A stretch of DNA of 36,741 nucleotides. It comes from a virus. Below the pieces are notes generated by a model that saw nothing but the letters and a program-made list of their open reading frames with translations, made no database searches and was not told the origin of the DNA. A program made the translations under genes and the position numbers. The stretch spans positions 1 to 36,741 of IMG/VR virus record IMGVR_UViG_3300049216_000188. The stretch is one strand, 5' to 3'. Within the stretch, counting starts at the first letter, position 1. Every line of letters begins with the position of its first letter. This document shows, in pieces, positions 22,026 through 30,327 of the stretch.

Positions 22026-22253
22026 ATGGCAAAACAGATCGTAGTGACTTCCAGCTCTCACCTGCCGCGCTTTTGCGCGGGGGTTTCTTTCACCGGCGCC
22101 AAGGCGTTTCCGGCGGATCATTTCAGCGCGGAGCAGCTGAAGGAGATCATCGCCGACCGGCTGCTGACCGTGGTGGTTGGCGAGGAGCTGACGGCGGACA
22201 AGGTGGATGCCTTTGTCGCCGCGCATAAGCCGAAAGCTGAGCCGGCGAAATAA
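22026..22253 (+). CDS. Mu gp35 (FluMu N-terminal domain) family protein
   Basis: A 75-residue protein. IVVTSSSHLPRFCAGVSFTG, FPADHFSAEQLKEIIADRLL and TVVVGEE follow the short beta-strand plus helix layout of the FluMu gp35-type domain found directly after the major capsid gene in Mu-like phages. It ends in a lysine/proline tail. Probably a small capsid- or tail-connector-associated protein. Confidence 0.75.
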   Translation: MAKQIVVTSSSHLPRFCAGVSFTGAKAFPADHFSAEQLKEIIADRLLTVVVGEELTADKVDAFVAAHKPKAEPAK

Positions 22254-22717
22254 TGGCATACGCAAGCGTGCAGGATATGGTGGATGTTTACGGGGCGGCG
22301 GAGATGATCCGCGCCTCGACCCCCGACGGGGCCGAGGCTGTCGCCGTGGTGGCAGCACCGATCCAGGCCGCGCTGGATGACGCCTCCGCCATCATCGATA
22401 CCTATTTGCGGAAACGCTACCGGGTGCCGCTGGATGTGGCGCCGCCGGAGATCGCGCGGGCGTGCCGCACGCTGGCGCGCTATGATTTGAGCCTGGGCGG
22501 CGAGCGCAACCCGTCCGAGCAGGTGCAAAAAACCCGCGACGAGGTGATGGTCTGGCTGGACCGGATCGCGATGGGGAAGGTTGTGCTGGATCTGTCGGAG
22601 GTCGCACCCGGCGATGAAAGCTATGCCACCTATAGCCAGCGGGACCCGGTGTTCAGCGATACGTTGAGCGGCGGGAGCTGTGTGATTGGTGACACGTTCT
22701 GGGGCGGCCCGATCTGA
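22253..22717 (+). CDS. J: Head-tail connector protein (DUF1320, Mu gp36)
   Basis: A 154-residue protein. It starts YASVQDMVDVYGAAEMIRAS and continues with ALDDASAIIDTYLRKRYRVP and IARACRTLARYDLSL, the DUF1320 signature. The C-terminal stretch YSQRDPVFSDTLSGG resembles the family ending. It is related to head-completion proteins such as HK97 gp6 and probably sits under the portal. It is tightly coupled to both neighbours. Confidence 0.88.
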   Translation: MAYASVQDMVDVYGAAEMIRASTPDGAEAVAVVAAPIQAALDDASAIIDTYLRKRYRVPLDVAPPEIARACRTLARYDLSLGGERNPSEQVQKTRDEVMVWLDRIAMGKVVLDLSEVAPGDESYATYSQRDPVFSDTLSGGSCVIGDTFWGGPI

Positions 22718-23340
22718 TGAGCGAGGCTGTCAGCAAGCTTGAGCTGCGGGACTGGGATGCGATTGGCGCGCAAGGCAAGGCGATCTCGGCCAGGTTGCAG
22801 CTGGGGTTTCCGCCGGCGCTGTTCCAATTTAAATTTCTACCGGCGAATGCCGGCGCGGATAAGGCGGTTTGGAAAAATCTGACCCAGGGCAACCAGCCGT
22901 TTTTGGGGCTGGGGTTTGGCGGGATTGTGCCGAAGACCGATGGCCGGATTTTCATGGGCGTTGCATCCTGGATGCTGCTGGTGTCCGTGCGGATGAATAA
23001 CGGCACGCCGAAAAGTCTGTTCTATGGCGATAAGCAGGGGATTGGCGCGCTGAAAATGGCGGCGGCGGCGGCGTCCCTGCTGCATGGCATGAATGCCGCG
23101 ACGGGCACGCTGACGGTGGCGAAGATCGCGAATTCAGTGTCCGACGCCTGGGCGGAAGACCATGCGGTGATCGCGCTGGATTTGCTGGTGCCGCTGACGC
23201 TGCGGGTCGACGAGGCGATTTTGAAGCCGGACGGGCTGGGGCTGTTCGAGGAGCTGCTGACCGTCTGGAACGTGCCGGGGCCGCAAGGCGGCGTGGATAC
23301 CTATAGCTCCGATTGGGAGAACCCGAATGTATCAAGTTGA
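22717..23340 (+). CDS. K: Mu gp37-like tail completion protein
   Basis: A 207-residue protein. FLPANAGADKAVWKNLTQGN, LGLGFGGIVPKTDGRIFMGV and ASWMLLVSVRMNNGTPKSLF fit the gp37 (DUF1834) family by position and general beta/alpha layout, though sequence evidence is weaker than for its neighbours. It ends overlapping the DUF2635 gene by 14 bases. Expected role: tail terminator or head-tail joining. Confidence 0.7.
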   Translation: MSEAVSKLELRDWDAIGAQGKAISARLQLGFPPALFQFKFLPANAGADKAVWKNLTQGNQPFLGLGFGGIVPKTDGRIFMGVASWMLLVSVRMNNGTPKSLFYGDKQGIGALKMAAAAASLLHGMNAATGTLTVAKIANSVSDAWAEDHAVIALDLLVPLTLRVDEAILKPDGLGLFEELLTVWNVPGPQGGVDTYSSDWENPNVSS

Positions 23341-23593
23341 GAGTGTTTTCGTGGTGCCGGGCGCTGGGCGGCTGGTGCCGCTGCCGCTGCCGGGCGGCGG
23401 CAGCGTGCCGGCCGAGGGCAAGAGCGTGCAGCGCACGATGGCGGTGGAACGGCTGATCACGACCGGTGACCTGGTGATTCCGCCGGCGCCGGAGAGCGAG
23501 GCCGACAGACTGACCGCCGAGGCCGCGCAACTGACGCAAGAGGCTGCCACCCTGAAGGTTGAAGCCGCGGCCGCCGCGAAGAAAGGGAGCTAA
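23327..23593 (+). CDS. DUF2635 protein (Mu gp38)
   Basis: An 88-residue protein. FVVPGAGRLVPLPLPGGGSV followed by PAEGKSVQRTMAVERLITTG and DLVIP is the DUF2635 pattern (a short beta-rich domain with P-x-G and R-x-L-x-x-GD). The C-terminal 30 residues form an alanine/glutamate helix that is an extension on the core. It directly precedes the sheath gene, as in Mu. Confidence 0.85.
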   Translation: MYQVESVFVVPGAGRLVPLPLPGGGSVPAEGKSVQRTMAVERLITTGDLVIPPAPESEADRLTAEAAQLTQEAATLKVEAAAAAKKGS

Positions 23594-23596
23594 CAA

Positions 23597-25114
23597 ATGT
23601 CTGAAAGCGTCACGCCGGGCGGCATTATCTTCAACGAAATTCCGTACACCTGGAAAGTTCCGGGGCAGTATATGGAGGTCAAGGCCGCGATCAATGAGAA
23701 CGCGGTGCTGCCGTTCCCGGCGCATCTGGCGGTGATGGGCCAGATGTATGCGACGGGCGTGCAGGCCACGCCGGGCGTGGCCTATCCGATCTATAACGGC
23801 GCGCAGGCCGATGCGCTGTTCGGCCGCGGTTCGCAGCTTGCGAAAATGTGCCGCCGCGCGATCAAGGCCAATCCGTACACGCCGATCGACGCGATTGGCA
23901 TTGCCGATGCGACAGGGTCCACCAAGGCGGCCGGCGCGATTGCCGTGGCCGGCACCGCGACGGCGGCCGGCACGCATGCGCTTTATTTCGGTGGCGTGCG
24001 CGTGGCCGTGGGGGTGAGTGCTGGCGATACGCCGGCGGTGCAGGCGGCGAATATCTATGCCGCGCTCCAGCAGCAGGCGATGCCGGGATTTGAGTCCTTG
24101 CCCAGCCTGACGCCGAGCTATACCTCTGGTTCGTCCGTCGCGCTGACCTGCGCGCATGGCGGGACGCTGGGCAACCAGATCGATATCCGCACCAACGCGC
24201 AGCGCGGCGATATGACCCCGGCAGGCGTGACGGTGACGATTACGCCGCTGGCCGGCGGTGCGACGGACCCGACCACGAGCATTGCCACGGCTTTGTCCGG
24301 CATCAGCGCCTGGTACACGGACGTGGTGTTCGCCTGGACCGATACCACCAATACCGGCGTGTTCAGCAACTGGCTGATCGGCCGGTACGGCGCGATGGTG
24401 AAGCTGGATGTGCAGGGCTATGTGGTGACGTCCGGCACCTATGGCACGCTGCTGACCTATGCGCCGAACTGCAAATATCTGAGCGTGCTGCCGGTGCAGA
24501 ACCCGCTGAGCCCGAGCTGGGAGACCGCGGCATCTTACGGTGCCGCATGCTGTTATTCGACGGCGCAGAAACCGAGCCTGCAGATGAAGACGGTGCCGCT
24601 GCCCGGCATCGTGGCGCCGGCGGCGGCCGACCAGTTCACCATTCAGGAGCAGGAAGTGCTGCTGAATGCCGGGTTCAGCACCTATTATGTCGACAGCACC
24701 GGCACTGTGTATCTGCAGCGGGTGACCACCAGCTACCGGACCGATCCGGGCGGCATTCCCAACACGTCCTGGTTTGATTTGCAGAGCACCAAGGTGCCGA
24801 CGCGGGTGCGGTATGATTGGGATAATTATATCGGCGAGCTGTATCCGCGCAATAATCTGACCAATGACGGCACGGTGGCGGCGGCCTATGACCCGGATGC
24901 GGTGACGCCGGGCATGCTGAAGGCGAGCTGGGCCGGGCGCAGCGCGGTGTACGAGCAGAATGGCTGGATTCAGAATTCCGCCGTGACGGCCGCGAACTCC
25001 AGCTTCACGATCGACCCCAACGATGGCAACCGGGTGAATGCGCGGCAGCAAATTCAGATCATGGGCAACCTGATCGTGTTGGCAGGCAGCCTGGAATTCA
25101 TCTCCAACAACTGA
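23597..25114 (+). CDS. L: Contractile tail sheath protein (Mu L family)
   Basis: A 505-residue protein (Mu L is 495). It begins with FNEIPYTWKVPGQYMEVKA and has VMGQMYATGVQATPGVAYPI near the N-terminus. The C-terminal domain contains TTSYRTDPGGIPNTSWFDLQ and ends VNARQQIQIMGNLIVLAGSL, both typical of Mu-like sheath proteins. It forms the contractile outer tail tube, so the virion is a myovirus. It is followed after 8 bases by the tube gene. Confidence 0.94.
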   Translation: MSESVTPGGIIFNEIPYTWKVPGQYMEVKAAINENAVLPFPAHLAVMGQMYATGVQATPGVAYPIYNGAQADALFGRGSQLAKMCRRAIKANPYTPIDAIGIADATGSTKAAGAIAVAGTATAAGTHALYFGGVRVAVGVSAGDTPAVQAANIYAALQQQAMPGFESLPSLTPSYTSGSSVALTCAHGGTLGNQIDIRTNAQRGDMTPAGVTVTITPLAGGATDPTTSIATALSGISAWYTDVVFAWTDTTNTGVFSNWLIGRYGAMVKLDVQGYVVTSGTYGTLLTYAPNCKYLSVLPVQNPLSPSWETAASYGAACCYSTAQKPSLQMKTVPLPGIVAPAAADQFTIQEQEVLLNAGFSTYYVDSTGTVYLQRVTTSYRTDPGGIPNTSWFDLQSTKVPTRVRYDWDNYIGELYPRNNLTNDGTVAAAYDPDAVTPGMLKASWAGRSAVYEQNGWIQNSAVTAANSSFTIDPNDGNRVNARQQIQIMGNLIVLAGSLEFISNN

Positions 25115-25122
25115 GGTAGCAG

Positions 25123-25497
25123 ATGTCCGGATCAGTTTCGCAATCGCTTGGTATTATCGACCTGTTGTGGGGCGGCATGAAGTTGAGCGTCGATAAAGGG
25201 GCGACGTTCATGACTGGAGGCTTGATCAGCACCGTGGTGATCGCGGGTCGGAGCGTGACCAATAGCCAGCAATATATGGCGGCCAAGGTGACCGCGAGCT
25301 TTCCGCTGACCAAGGGCATGTCGATCGCCAGCCTGAAGGCCCTGAACGGCACTGAAATGCAGGTGATTTGCGATACCGGCCAGACCTATACGATCAACGG
25401 CGCGTTCCTGACGAAGGACCCGACTGTTAAAGGTGGGCCGGGGAATAATGTGTCGGCCGAGTGGGGCGGGCCGGAAGCGCAAGAGGTGCTTTCGTGA
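25123..25497 (+). CDS. M: Tail tube protein (Mu M family)
   Basis: A 124-residue protein (Mu M is 118). LDKGATFMTGGL-type motif (here VDKGATFMTGGLISTVVIAG), SLKALNGTEMQVICDTGQTY and INGAFLTKDPTVKGGPGNNV followed by SAEWGG are characteristic of the Mu tail tube family. It forms the inner tube inside the sheath. ATG 25123 follows GAGGTAG. Confidence 0.93.
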   Translation: MSGSVSQSLGIIDLLWGGMKLSVDKGATFMTGGLISTVVIAGRSVTNSQQYMAAKVTASFPLTKGMSIASLKALNGTEMQVICDTGQTYTINGAFLTKDPTVKGGPGNNVSAEWGGPEAQEVLS

Positions 25498-25943
25498 GCC
25501 GGATCGTGGTGTCCGACATCGTGGATGAGGCCGCGCTGGATGAGCATGACGCGGCTTTGCCGGCGTTGGAGGAGACCGAGGAGACGGCGAAACCGGCGCC
25601 GGTATTGCCGCCGGATTTTCCGGCGAATGCGAAGCCGGTGGGCGATGGCAGCTTTATTCTGCATCTGGATTATCCGGTCACCATCCGGCGCCGGAAAAGC
25701 GATGGCAGCATTACCGAAGAGGTGCATAAAACGCTGCATCTGCACCGGCTGACCGGCAAGAACCAGCGGGAAATCCGCACCGCGTCCGAGGATGACATCC
25801 GGCCGCAGATGATTGCTTCCTCCGCGCATATCGAGCTGGGCCAGGCGCGGCTGCTGCATGACCGGATGGATGCCAGCGATATCGCGGCCGTGATGATTGT
25901 CGTGCGTTTTTTTACGACGCCTGGCCGCCGGACTGGCCCGTAA
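25494..25943 (+). CDS. Tail assembly chaperone (Mu gp41-like), unshifted product
   Basis: A 149-residue protein with a GTG start overlapping the tube stop (GTGA). After an acidic, alanine/proline-rich N-terminus comes the gp41-type domain: FILHLDYPVTIRRRKSDGSI, LHLHRLTGKNQREIRTASED and AAVMIVVRFF. In contractile-tail phages this protein and a frameshifted longer form guide tape-measure assembly. The zero-frame tail after the slippery T run (TTPGRRTGP) is short and unlike the family. Confidence 0.85.
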   Translation: MSRIVVSDIVDEAALDEHDAALPALEETEETAKPAPVLPPDFPANAKPVGDGSFILHLDYPVTIRRRKSDGSITEEVHKTLHLHRLTGKNQREIRTASEDDIRPQMIASSAHIELGQARLLHDRMDASDIAAVMIVVRFFTTPGRRTGP

Positions 25944-26068
25944 TTCTGGCCGGCCTTGGCCGGTTTTATGGCTGGAGCCTGGCCGAGCTGGAGGCGCTGG
26001 ATTTGCGGCAGGTGATGTTCTGGTCGGCCGCGGCGGCCGGGCTGATCGAGCGCGGTAAAGGGAAATGA
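25494..26068 (+). CDS. Frameshift product of the tail assembly chaperone (-1 at TTTTTTT)
   Basis: The zero frame reads CGT-TTT-TTT-ACG over 25905-25916. A -1 slip on the heptamer T-TTT-TTT (25907-25913) leads into an open frame that adds 51 residues, YDAWPPDWPVILAGLGRFYG onward through LAELEALDLRQVMFW, ending with TGA at 26066-26068. The total is 191 residues. This extension matches the usual second chaperone part and has no start codon of its own near the junction. The tape measure starts 2 bases later. Mu uses a -2 shift at this gene pair; here -1 is required. Confidence 0.75.
25907..25913 (+). other. Programmed -1 ribosomal frameshift site
   Basis: Seven consecutive T residues in the phase T-TTT-TTT form a textbook X-XXY-YYZ slippery heptamer near the end of the tail chaperone gene. 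It is the only such homopolymer in the surrounding GC-rich coding sequence. The downstream frame encodes the expected C-terminal chaperone domain. Efficiency and any stimulatory structure are not known. Confidence 0.75.
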
Positions 26069-26069
26069 C

Positions 26070-27824
26070 GTGGATGATCTTGTCGCCGAACTGACGCTGC
26101 GGCTGCGCAACGAGATGAACGCCGGCCTTGAGGAGATCAAGGGTGAGTTTGCCGGGCTGGATGGCACCTTGCAGAGCCTGCGGGATGTGCTGGGTGGGTT
26201 GACGGCGGAGCTGGCCGCGATGCGGGGGCCGCTGCTGGTGACGGATGACCTGGCCGGGGTGGTGACGGCGGCTAATGAGGCGGTGACGGCGGTGGATGCG
26301 ATTGGCACCGCGCTGAAGGCGGACGCGGATGAGGCCAAGGCGCTGAAGGATGCGATGGCCGGAATTCCGGGCGCTGGGCCGTATGGGTTCCAAAATACAT
26401 TCGCGCCGCCGCAGGCGGGTGATGAGGGCGATCCGAACCGGCCGGCGTTTGTTCCGCCGGGCACGGTGCTGCCGGGGCCGGAGCAACCGGCGCCGGAGGA
26501 GGATCAGTCAGGCCGGAAAAAAAGCGGCGGAGGGGATATCGGCGGCGATTTTTTGATGGACGTCGTCGTCGGCGTCAGTGGTTATGATGACGGTAAGGAC
26601 TATGCTGATTATCAGTCGGTTCTCGGCCAAGCGGTCACAACCGAAAAGCTGCATGGCGCAGCCTATGATGCGGAGCTGAGCCGCTTGCAGGATATGATGG
26701 ATGTGCTGGCATTAAAATATAATTCCAATAGTCTTGACCTGGCAAAGGCCTATAAATACCTGATCACGACGGGCTTGCCAGCCAGTGAAATTGACGCGTT
26801 GATGCCGAGCTTAGCTGAGGCATCGACCGCCCATGCCATTGATGTGACCGATATGCAGGGGGCAGTTTTCGCACTTGCAGACAGCTTTAAAATTTCGCCC
26901 GACCAAATGGGAGCGGTTCTAGCCCAGTTGGGCTACGCGACCAAGATGGGTCATTTCTCAGCAGAGAGTTTTGGGCAATATCTACCTGTGATCGGGGGTG
27001 CCTTAGCGACCGCTGGCGATACCGGGCCAGATGTCGCGGACCATACCTATGCCGCGCTTGAAACCATCATCAAAAACGTCTCAATCCCAAGCGAGGCAGC
27101 AAACGATTATCGTGAAATGATAAATTATGTTGGCACCCAACATGCGGAGCGTTCTTTTTTACAGATGAGCCGTATGATGCTGCCGCAGATGCGTGAGATG
27201 TTCGCCAAGTACGGTGTTCAGCCGGCAGATTTATATGGCATGGAAGACCAGGCCGTCGCGGAAGGCAAAGACCCCATCGAGACGATACTTGATTTCGTGC
27301 ATAATGCGACGGCAAAAATGTCTCCGACCGACAGGAACGCGGTAATCAGCGACTGGTTTACGAACCTGCAGGGCGGTGATGCCGTGCGAAGCCTGATGCT
27401 GCATTGGAATGATTCTGTTGGCCCTGATGGCCAAGTGATTCCGGGCTATCAGAGCGATTATACTCAGCTCAAACAAATCGGTCAGGGTACGCTGGATGAT
27501 GACTTCCAGAACTCTTTGCGGACCGAGGCCGCGCCGATGAACACGTTCGAGGAAAATTTCCGGCAGGATGTGCGAATACTTGGTGATGCTTTCGATCATA
27601 TCGCGTCTATCGCGAATTTCGTGCAGAACCCTGGTTACGGTCCCGTCACGTCTCCAACATTTTGGAACACCGACAATCCGACAAATCCGCATATGCCGCA
27701 TTTTGGGCGGTTGGACGTTCATATCAACGTCGCGCCGGATGGCACGCCGACCAGCACCGTCACGACGGCACCGGCGGGTGTGAATCTGCTGGTTAACCAA
27801 GGCCAGGTGCTCAATACGCCATGA
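26070..27824 (+). CDS. Tail tape measure protein
   Basis: A 584-residue protein with a GTG start behind AAAGGGAAA. The N-terminal 100 residues are helical (ELTLRLRNEMNAGLEEIKGE; LQSLRDVLGGLTAELAAM). A proline-rich linker (about 135-150) follows, then a tape-measure core (GLPASEIDALMPSLAEASTA; AVFALADSFKISPDQMGAVL). At roughly 1.5 angstrom per residue it predicts a tail near 88 nm, slightly shorter than Mu. From about base 26560 to 27700 the DNA is markedly less GC-rich and codon use differs from its neighbours, suggesting replacement of the central and C-terminal parts by recombination. Confidence 0.9.
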   Translation: MDDLVAELTLRLRNEMNAGLEEIKGEFAGLDGTLQSLRDVLGGLTAELAAMRGPLLVTDDLAGVVTAANEAVTAVDAIGTALKADADEAKALKDAMAGIPGAGPYGFQNTFAPPQAGDEGDPNRPAFVPPGTVLPGPEQPAPEEDQSGRKKSGGGDIGGDFLMDVVVGVSGYDDGKDYADYQSVLGQAVTTEKLHGAAYDAELSRLQDMMDVLALKYNSNSLDLAKAYKYLITTGLPASEIDALMPSLAEASTAHAIDVTDMQGAVFALADSFKISPDQMGAVLAQLGYATKMGHFSAESFGQYLPVIGGALATAGDTGPDVADHTYAALETIIKNVSIPSEAANDYREMINYVGTQHAERSFLQMSRMMLPQMREMFAKYGVQPADLYGMEDQAVAEGKDPIETILDFVHNATAKMSPTDRNAVISDWFTNLQGGDAVRSLMLHWNDSVGPDGQVIPGYQSDYTQLKQIGQGTLDDDFQNSLRTEAAPMNTFEENFRQDVRILGDAFDHIASIANFVQNPGYGPVTSPTFWNTDNPTNPHMPHFGRLDVHINVAPDGTPTSTVTTAPAGVNLLVNQGQVLNTP

Positions 27825-29101
27825 TCGATATCCAGGGGCTTTATAGCACGCTGTTGACGGCGACGTTTGGGGGGGTGCCGTTCAGCGTTATCGATACCAG
27901 CCAGGAAGTCGGCCGGCGGATGATGCGGTTTATCTATCCCGGCATCGATGACGCCGATTACCAGGACCTGGGCGCGGATGATGGGCCGATCTCGATCAAC
28001 GGCTTGCTGGTGGGCGATGATTATATCGCGCAGAGCCGGCAGCTGCGTTCGGTGTTCCGGTCCGCCGGGCCGTACACGCTGGTGCATCCGTGGCTGGGGT
28101 CCTTGCAGGTGGTGCTGGCGCAGGGCCAGCGGCCGCGTATCATGCTGTCCGCCAAGGAGCTGCGCGTCGCGCGATTCCAGGTGACGGTGTATCCGTTCAA
28201 CCCGACCGCGCAGGCCGGGCTGGACACGCTGAGCAAGCTGGAAACGAAGCTGGATGCTGTAACGGCCGAGGCGGAAAACTGGCTGGCGAGCGCGATGGCG
28301 CCGGTGGCCGGCGTGTTGAGCGCCTTTGGGTATGTTCAGAGCTATGTGAGCACGGTTTACGGCGTGTTCACCGATGCCATTGGAGCTGTCAGCGGGAGCT
28401 TTAACGAAATCTCGGCGGCTGTCGGCGGTGACCTGGCGCTGTTGCAGACGCCGACCACCGCGCCCAGCTCGACCTGGGCGGCGACGACGGCCGCGCAGTT
28501 GGCGGCGGTGCCGGCGGCGATCGCCGCCAGTGCCGCGCCGCTGGTGCCGAGCGCCGTGGCGCCTGGCGGGGCCACGGTGGCCGCCACGGCCGCCGACCCG
28601 GCCGATGCGTGCGCGGTGCTGCTTGCGGCCCTGCCGGGCATAGCGGCCACCGCCAGCGGGCCGGTGCCGGCGCCGGCGCTGGCGGCCGCGATGCAGGCGC
28701 TGATCGTGGGCGCGGCCGTGCAGGCGGCGAGCGGGATTGATTATGCCAGCCAGCAGCAGGCGCAGGCGCAAGGCGCGCTGCTATACGCGGCGATCGACAC
28801 GGCGCTGGCGGCCGCGGCACTGGCGGCGCAGACGGACCCGGCGAACGCAGCACCCGTATGGGGCGATTTGGCCAGCCTTAAGGCGGCCCTGGCGGCGGAT
28901 TTAAATTCGCTGATCGGGCGGCTGCCGGCGGTGGTGACGATTATGATTCCGCGCACCATGAGCGCCTGGACGCTGGCGGAATATATTTCCGGGGATGATC
29001 CGGGCCAGGTGTTCGCGACGTACCAGGATATCATCGCGCGCAATAATATCCGGCACCCGGCGCTGGTGCCGCCAGGGCCGCTGGAAGTGCTTGACCAATG
29101 A
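27821..29101 (+). CDS. N: DNA circularisation protein N-like tail/baseplate protein
   Basis: A 426-residue protein overlapping the tape-measure stop by 4 bases. The N-terminal domain contains FGGVPFSVIDTSQEVGRRMM, RFIYPGIDDADYQDLGADDG and RSAGPYTLVHPWLGSLQVVL-like blocks of the DNA_circ_N family (VFRSAGPYTLVHPWLG here). The middle is an alanine-rich low-complexity region. The C-terminus has SAWTLAEYISGDDPGQVFAT and NNIRHPALVPPGPLEVLDQ, typical of the family ending. In Mu, N is a tail protein needed for infectivity and DNA circle formation. Confidence 0.92.
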   Translation: MIDIQGLYSTLLTATFGGVPFSVIDTSQEVGRRMMRFIYPGIDDADYQDLGADDGPISINGLLVGDDYIAQSRQLRSVFRSAGPYTLVHPWLGSLQVVLAQGQRPRIMLSAKELRVARFQVTVYPFNPTAQAGLDTLSKLETKLDAVTAEAENWLASAMAPVAGVLSAFGYVQSYVSTVYGVFTDAIGAVSGSFNEISAAVGGDLALLQTPTTAPSSTWAATTAAQLAAVPAAIAASAAPLVPSAVAPGGATVAATAADPADACAVLLAALPGIAATASGPVPAPALAAAMQALIVGAAVQAASGIDYASQQQAQAQGALLYAAIDTALAAAALAAQTDPANAAPVWGDLASLKAALAADLNSLIGRLPAVVTIMIPRTMSAWTLAEYISGDDPGQVFATYQDIIARNNIRHPALVPPGPLEVLDQ

Positions 29102-30327
29102 GCGCATCCGTTCCGCAGCAGCCGACGACGCGGCGGATGGTGCTGAAGGTGGGCGGCCTGGTGCTGTCCCGCTGGGTATCGGGCCAGGTGTCGCGTAACC
29201 TCCGCGATATCGCCGGCAGTTTCACGTTTCAATATCGGGATTCCGGCCGCGAGGCTTTGAGTTTTGACCTGGACCTTGACCCGTTTCCGCGCTTTCCGAC
29301 GGTGCTGGCTGGGCAGGCCTGCCAGGTGCTGATCGACGGCACGCCGGTGCTGACCGGCTGGATCGACGAGGTGGATGCGAGCTGGAGCGGGAGCAGCCTG
29401 AGTTGCCAGATTACCGGCCGGGATAAGACCGGCGATTTGGTGGATTGCGCGGCAGCGCCCAACGGGCCGGTGGAATGGCGCAACCTGAACACGCTGCAGA
29501 TCGCGCAGCGGATTTGCGCTCCGTTCGGCATTGCGGTGCGCGCGGATGTGGATGTGGGGTTGAGCTTTCCGGTGTTTGGCATCGATGCCGACGAACTGGC
29601 GCTATCCGCGACAGAGAAGGCGGCGCGGCAGACCGCGCTGCTGGTAATGTCCGACGGCGTTGGTGGCCTGTTGTTGACGCGGGGCGGGAACAGCAGGGCG
29701 CCGGCGCCGTTGACGAGGCCGGGCAACATCCAGGATGGCGGCCGCAAAAGCAGCTTTGCCGAGCGGTTTTCGGATTATTATGTCAAAGGGCAGACCAACA
29801 GGAGCGTGATCAGGCATCACCAGGTGCCGTTGATGACGCATGGGTACGCGCCTGACGGGCTGGTGTTTCCGATCGAGCTTTCAACCGATGCGACGACGAC
29901 GGAGAGCGTGAGTGCGGTGATGACCGGCCATGCGGTTGACCCGGAAATTACGCGCTACCGGCCGACGGTGCGGATGGTGAAAACGCAGAGCGGTGCGGCG
30001 ACGGTGCAGCAGCAGGCGGACTGGGGCTTGCGCGTTGCGAAAGGCATGGGCGAGACGCTGAATTATACCGTGCTGGACTGGCGCGCCGGGAGCGCCGGCG
30101 GGCTGTGGCTGCCGAACAGCTTAAGCAAGGTGACGGACCCTTATGCCGGCATCGATAAGGACATGCTGATCAGCGGCGTGACGTATCAATTTGATGAGTC
30201 GGGGGCGGTGACCAAGCTTGAGCTGGCGGGCCGCACGGCGTTCGACCGGATTGACGAGCCGGCGGATAATCCGCGCTACATCATCGGCCGCAAGCCAAAG
30301 AGCTTTGGCCCTACGAGGAAAGGATGA
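29098..30327 (+). CDS. P: Baseplate hub protein (Mu P / gp44)
   Basis: A 409-residue protein (Mu P is 379). ISGSFTFQYRD-like start (DIAGSFTFQYRDSGREALSF), VLIDGTPVLTGWIDEVDASW, GRDKTGDLVDCAAAPNGPVE and YYVKGQTNRSVIRHHQ are the conserved parts of gp44/gpD-type hub proteins. It forms the trimeric hub on which the spike is mounted. It overlaps neighbours by 4 bases on both sides. Confidence 0.92.
   Translation: MSASVPQQPTTRRMVLKVGGLVLSRWVSGQVSRNLRDIAGSFTFQYRDSGREALSFDLDLDPFPRFPTVLAGQACQVLIDGTPVLTGWIDEVDASWSGSSLSCQITGRDKTGDLVDCAAAPNGPVEWRNLNTLQIAQRICAPFGIAVRADVDVGLSFPVFGIDADELALSATEKAARQTALLVMSDGVGGLLLTRGGNSRAPAPLTRPGNIQDGGRKSSFAERFSDYYVKGQTNRSVIRHHQVPLMTHGYAPDGLVFPIELSTDATTTESVSAVMTGHAVDPEITRYRPTVRMVKTQSGAATVQQQADWGLRVAKGMGETLNYTVLDWRAGSAGGLWLPNSLSKVTDPYAGIDKDMLISGVTYQFDESGAVTKLELAGRTAFDRIDEPADNPRYIIGRKPKSFGPTRKG

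Noticed and set aside
22952-25051. 699-codon minus-strand open frame opposite gp37, gp38 and the sheath gene
   Set aside because: Same shadow effect; low-complexity basic composition, no ribosome site and no family features.
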